NCBI RefSeq assembly: GCF_016775705.1
Contig: NZ_CP068760.1
Location: forward strand, 868,001-932,000
Source: Chryseobacterium cucumeris
GTDB taxonomy: Bacteria > Bacteroidota > Bacteroidia > Flavobacteriales > Weeksellaceae
Direction of reading: 5' to 3'
Length of the DNA stretch: 64,000 bases
In this document: positions 61,241-64,000 of the stretch, in pieces
Layout: each line of letters begins with the position of its first letter
How positions within the stretch are numbered: position 1 is the first letter of the stretch
Made by a program: the position numbers and the translations under genes
Notes under the pieces: generated by a model
What the model saw: only the letters and a program-made list of their open reading frames with translations
What the model was told of the DNA's origin: nothing
The model's database searches: none

Positions 61241-62005
61241 TTATAAATCTTTTCCGAGGAAATACAGACCTTTCAACGTATGAAGCCTGTCCATCACATG
61301 GATCTTATCCGTAAGGGGTTTGTAAACATGGGAAACACCTCCCGTTGCTACTACAAAACAATCGTCATTCACTTCTTCGTTGATACGGCTGACAAAGCCT
61401 TCTACCATTCCAAGAAAGCCATATACCATACCACTCTGCATACAGGTTACCGTATCCAGTCCCAAAACAGATTTGGGTTTCTTCAGTTCGATATCCGGGA
61501 GCTGTGCAGTCTGGTTGATCAGCGAATTCAGAGACGTAACAATTCCCGGTGCAATAATTACCCCTAAAGTTTCTCCTGTTTCAGCTACACAGCTTGCTGT
61601 AAGGGCTGTTCCGAAATCTATGACAATTTTCTTTCTGTTCGGGTACAGATTGTGTGCAGCTACAAGGTTGGCATAGATATCTGTTCCCATCTGCTTAGAT
61701 TTTGCTTGTACTCCGGAAGGAGTATTTCTGTCAACAATCACAGGATTTGTTCCATGAATTTTTTTGATCCCTGAGCTCATTACTTTGGTAAGCTGAGGTA
61801 CTACGGATCCGATAATTACCTTATCAATCTCTTTCGGATCAATTTTATAGGTTTGATAGAGCATCAGCATCTGTACATAAAGTTCATCTGCTGTTCTGTA
61901 AGGTTTTGTATTGATGACCCACGAAATATCACAATTATCGCCATTGAAAAGACCAAATCTGATATTGCTGTTTCCTACGTTTATTACGATTGAATTCATT
62001 GACAT
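61241..62005 (-). CDS. coaX: Type III pantothenate kinase
   Basis: A 254-residue enzyme, starting MSMNSIVINVGNSNIRFGLF (or at the third codon). The ATP-binding VINVGNSNIRFG, the catalytic-region VIDFGTALTASCV, and GIVTSLNSLINQTAQLP, GMVEGF and VVATGGVSHVYKPL are typical of CoaX. It phosphorylates pantothenate as the first step of coenzyme A synthesis. It is a single gene here with an ordinary length. Confidence 0.94.
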   Translation of the reverse strand: MSMNSIVINVGNSNIRFGLFNGDNCDISWVINTKPYRTADELYVQMLMLYQTYKIDPKEIDKVIIGSVVPQLTKVMSSGIKKIHGTNPVIVDRNTPSGVQAKSKQMGTDIYANLVAAHNLYPNRKKIVIDFGTALTASCVAETGETLGVIIAPGIVTSLNSLINQTAQLPDIELKKPKSVLGLDTVTCMQSGMVYGFLGMVEGFVSRINEEVNDDCFVVATGGVSHVYKPLTDKIHVMDRLHTLKGLYFLGKDL

Positions 62006-62475
62006 ATTTTTCAGAAGAAATTCATTATGTATAATTGAAATTCCTACTAGAGTTTGAGGGACTAAATTTAATCATTTTTATAAAAACTACCCCCAATCTC
62101 CCATAAATTACAATGAACTTAATAATATCATTCATAGAATTCTCGGGGATCCGAAACAAACCTGTTTATAATCTGCACAACTCATTAGGAAGTTACAAAT
62201 ACTAGTGTTTTAGTCTTCCTGAGACTTCGGGAGGTTTAAAACAAGCTTGGGGGAGACTTCCGGAGATATCCGAAATGTTCCTGCAAGCTGCGGGAAACCA
62301 AATGAGGTTTCCAAAAATCTCTCGAAGGTCTGTTTGTAGCAAGACGAGATACATTTTAATTACTATGAGACACTTTGCTATCCACAGCATTCGTGGGCTT
62401 AAAAATATTTTAAAAAGTGTATTGTTAATTGATCAAAAAAAATTATTCTTGTAATAAGAATTTAAAAACACAAAA
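62006..62475. other. Intergenic region with short inverted repeats
   Basis: This 470-bp stretch has no convincing gene. At 62200-62350 the composition becomes more GC-rich and contains nested dyads: GGAAACC (62293-62299) / GGTTTCC (62306-62312), and repeated CTTCC/GGAG-type words around 62214-62265. CAAGCTTGGGG and CAAGCTGCGGG recur nearby. It may be a degenerate dispersed repeat. The flanks are plain AT-rich DNA. Confidence 0.4.
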
Positions 62476-63098
62476 ATGTATAGAAATTCAAAAGTGATAA
62501 TATATTTTTTATTTCTGCTAATTGGCTTTAGTATGAAGGCACAGTCAAATTATACATTTGATTATAAATTTCTAATAAAAAGCAGTCTTAGCCCAATAAA
62601 TCACAATTCCTCATAAGCTCTGAAAATCAAAACCATATCATGTATCAATATCAAGACAAAACAGCAAAGATATTTGATAATGAAAATAATAAATTTATAG
62701 AACTTCATCACAAAACAGAGTTTGACAAGAATATTTATCAATTCATTTCATCTCAAAAACTTACTGGAAGTCATTTTATAATTGATAATATTACCGTTGA
62801 AAAAATCGGAGAAAATAAATATTTAATAAAATGTTTCCGCAGTTTTGAAAATATTAAACAAGTGATTAAAATAACTGTAAAGTTAAAACCTTGGGATAAG
62901 GATTTAATCCGATTTTATTATTCAGACTTGGGTGGTGATGTTGATAAAAGGCTTATCTCAAGTTTAAAAGAAAAACTGAATGGAAATTATCATTACATTA
63001 TAGAAAGTCATACTATAGATTATAAAAATGGATTTAAGATGACTAATTCAATAAAAGAGATAGAGAAAATTAAATTGCAAATAGCACTTCAAAATTAG
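62476..63098 (+). pseudogene. Secreted protein gene apparently split by a frameshift
   Basis: At 62476 an ATG opens a clear signal peptide (MYRNSKVIIYFLFLLIGFSMKAQ) and SNYTFDYKFLIKSSLSP, then stops near 62613. A second frame, open from 62592, continues as ISSENQNHIMYQYQDKTAKIF and runs to 63098 without a signal peptide of its own; its first ATG is 62640. Joining the two by a single-base shift between 62592 and 62613 restores a secreted protein of about 207 residues. I do not recognise the family. It may be a real pseudogene or a sequencing error. Confidence 0.55.
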
Positions 63099-63130
63099 AA
63101 CAAAAGTGCAGAATATGCTATAGTCAAAAC

Positions 63131-63166
63131 AAAAAGAGCTATCTCAAAATGAAACAGCTCTTTTTT
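63131..63166. terminator. Bidirectional terminator
   Basis: AAAAAGAGCT (63131-63140) and AGCTCTTTTT (63156-63165) form a 10-bp stem between the convergent pseudogene and M1 peptidase genes. Confidence 0.75.
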
Positions 63167-63171
63167 ATTGA

Positions 63172-64000
63172 TTATTTTACTTCAACAAAATTATTTTCCA
63201 TATTCACATCAGCAATTCTCTGGCTGAAATCGATTCCCAGGACAGACAATTGAGATTTTGTGTAAGGAATAGTAAGGGTATATTCTTTCTGAGTCCATGG
63301 CCAGTAAGGCATTGTTTTAAACTCACCATAGATATCTTTTTCTTTCCATGTATGGGTCATATTCATCGGAATCTGATAGGTAACGACTTTCTTATCGGTC
63401 GTCATCACACCAAAATCAATCGGCATCGGAACCTGGCCATTATTAACCAGGGTAATGGTGGTAGATTTCGCATCATACTTTACATCCTTAATTCCGTAAT
63501 CGATAGTTTTTGTCGTATTGATCCAGTAATTATGGAACCATTTCAGATCCATCCCTGAAACTTTCTGTGCAATGTGAAGGAAATCCCTGTCTGAAGGATG
63601 CTTCATACTCCACAGGTCATAATATTGCTTTAAGGTTTCGGCAAGATTCTGCTCTCCCATAATATATCCAAGCTGCACCAGATACAATTCACCTTTTACA
63701 TAGGATGCATAAGTGTAAGACGTTCCGTTATCATGATGATCTCCCAACCAAACGGCAGGTTCTTCAATTCCTTTTTTAACGAAGTTTCTGTAGGCATCCA
63801 ATCTTTCAACAAAAGGATTCGGAAGATCTTCAGGGAATAACTGATACATGGTATAGCCTTCCGCATAGCTTGTAAAGCCTTCATCCATCCACGGACGTAC
63901 AGATTCGTTAGTGGCAAGCATCTGCTGATACCATGAGTGAGCTCCCTCATGAGCCATTAATCCCATCAAATCTTTAACACTTTTAGCTTCCCCTAAAATC
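63172..64000 (-). CDS. M1-family aminopeptidase (partial, N-terminus beyond the window)
   Basis: The frame is open to the right edge, so the gene starts outside. The visible ~275 residues contain the zinc site MAHEGAHSWYQQM (HExxH) and, 18 residues on, DEGFTSYAEGY with the third ligand Glu. These are characteristic of M1 metallopeptidases. Later parts (YASYVKGELYLVQLGYIMGE; TISLVNNGQVPMPIDFG-like) match the M1 C-terminal domain. It cleaves N-terminal residues from peptides; export cannot be judged without the N-terminus. Confidence 0.92.
   Translation of the reverse strand, partial: ILGEAKSVKDLMGLMAHEGAHSWYQQMLATNESVRPWMDEGFTSYAEGYTMYQLFPEDLPNPFVERLDAYRNFVKKGIEEPAVWLGDHHDNGTSYTYASYVKGELYLVQLGYIMGEQNLAETLKQYYDLWSMKHPSDRDFLHIAQKVSGMDLKWFHNYWINTTKTIDYGIKDVKYDAKSTTITLVNNGQVPMPIDFGVMTTDKKVVTYQIPMNMTHTWKEKDIYGEFKTMPYWPWTQKEYTLTIPYTKSQLSVLGIDFSQRIADVNMENNFVEVK

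Noticed and set aside
1..64000. CRISPR arrays, tRNA/rRNA genes, insertion sequences
   Set aside because: No regularly spaced repeats, no cloverleaf or rRNA-like stretches and no transposase were seen by eye.

Overview
The window is a chromosomal segment of a Bacteroidota bacterium of the Flavobacteriia, most likely Chryseobacterium or a close relative. The evidence is the AT-rich DNA, TAnnTTTG-type -7 promoter elements, a SusC/SusD pair, weak Shine-Dalgarno signals, and many secreted proteins with short 'MKK...AQ' signal peptides. No rRNA, tRNA, CRISPR array, transposase or integrase was recognised. Family assignments come from motifs recognised by eye; no database search was run.

Layout. 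1-10.5 kb (minus strand): an alpha-mannan / high-mannose N-glycan utilisation locus (SusC, SusD, MFS permease, GH130 phosphorylase, GH92 and a GH125 cut by the left edge) beside two divergent AraC-type regulators (10.9-12.8 kb). 12.9-16.8 kb: an OsmC protein, then a TetR regulator with an 11-bp-arm operator, a thiolase and FabF. 17-21.5 kb: a porin / Dabb / cupin operon divergent from an OmpR-type response regulator and histidine kinase, with four 11-bp-phased direct repeats between them. 21.5-38.7 kb: mostly housekeeping and surface genes (L,D-transpeptidase, MsrB, DUF445, PyrD, TruC-like, GlyRS, M48 protease, serine hydrolase, a TPR/AraC-HTH membrane regulator, and three tandem C1q-like secreted proteins). 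38.8-43.9 kb: a DnaE2-type polymerase and DinB divergent from a LexA/CI-like S24 repressor, which looks like a damage-inducible mutagenesis cassette. 43.9-45.5 kb: a Na+/H+ antiporter. 59.5-64 kb: a TonB-C-like secreted protein, TadA, a GNAT acetyltransferase, CoaX, a broken secreted protein gene and the end of an M1 aminopeptidase.

The striking region is 45.6-59.5 kb. Five promoters there carry the same 17-bp imperfect palindrome (ACGWCAMGTTYTGTCGC-like), always exactly 10 bp before a TAnnTTTG/A -7 element. They precede a phage-type M15 endopeptidase, a patatin phospholipase, a 56-aa acidic protein, an operon of BspA-like LRR proteins plus a tail-fibre-like protein plus a 1269-aa protein, and finally a WYL-domain regulator, the obvious candidate to bind the sites. 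Three proteins share a 35-residue phage-fibre-like N-terminal adaptor. Behind a strong hairpin lies an AT-rich cargo pair: an 858-aa protein ending in a deaminase-fold toxin signature (HxE ... PCxxC) and a MORN-repeat YwqK-like protein, the expected immunity partner. No member has a signal peptide. No sheath, tube, baseplate, capsid or terminase gene is present.

My interpretation is a single regulon that co-induces cell-envelope lytic enzymes, fibre/adhesin-like proteins, a large carrier-like protein and a polymorphic deaminase toxin with its immunity protein. It may be a lysis-released or otherwise non-classical toxin delivery system that I cannot match to a described one.
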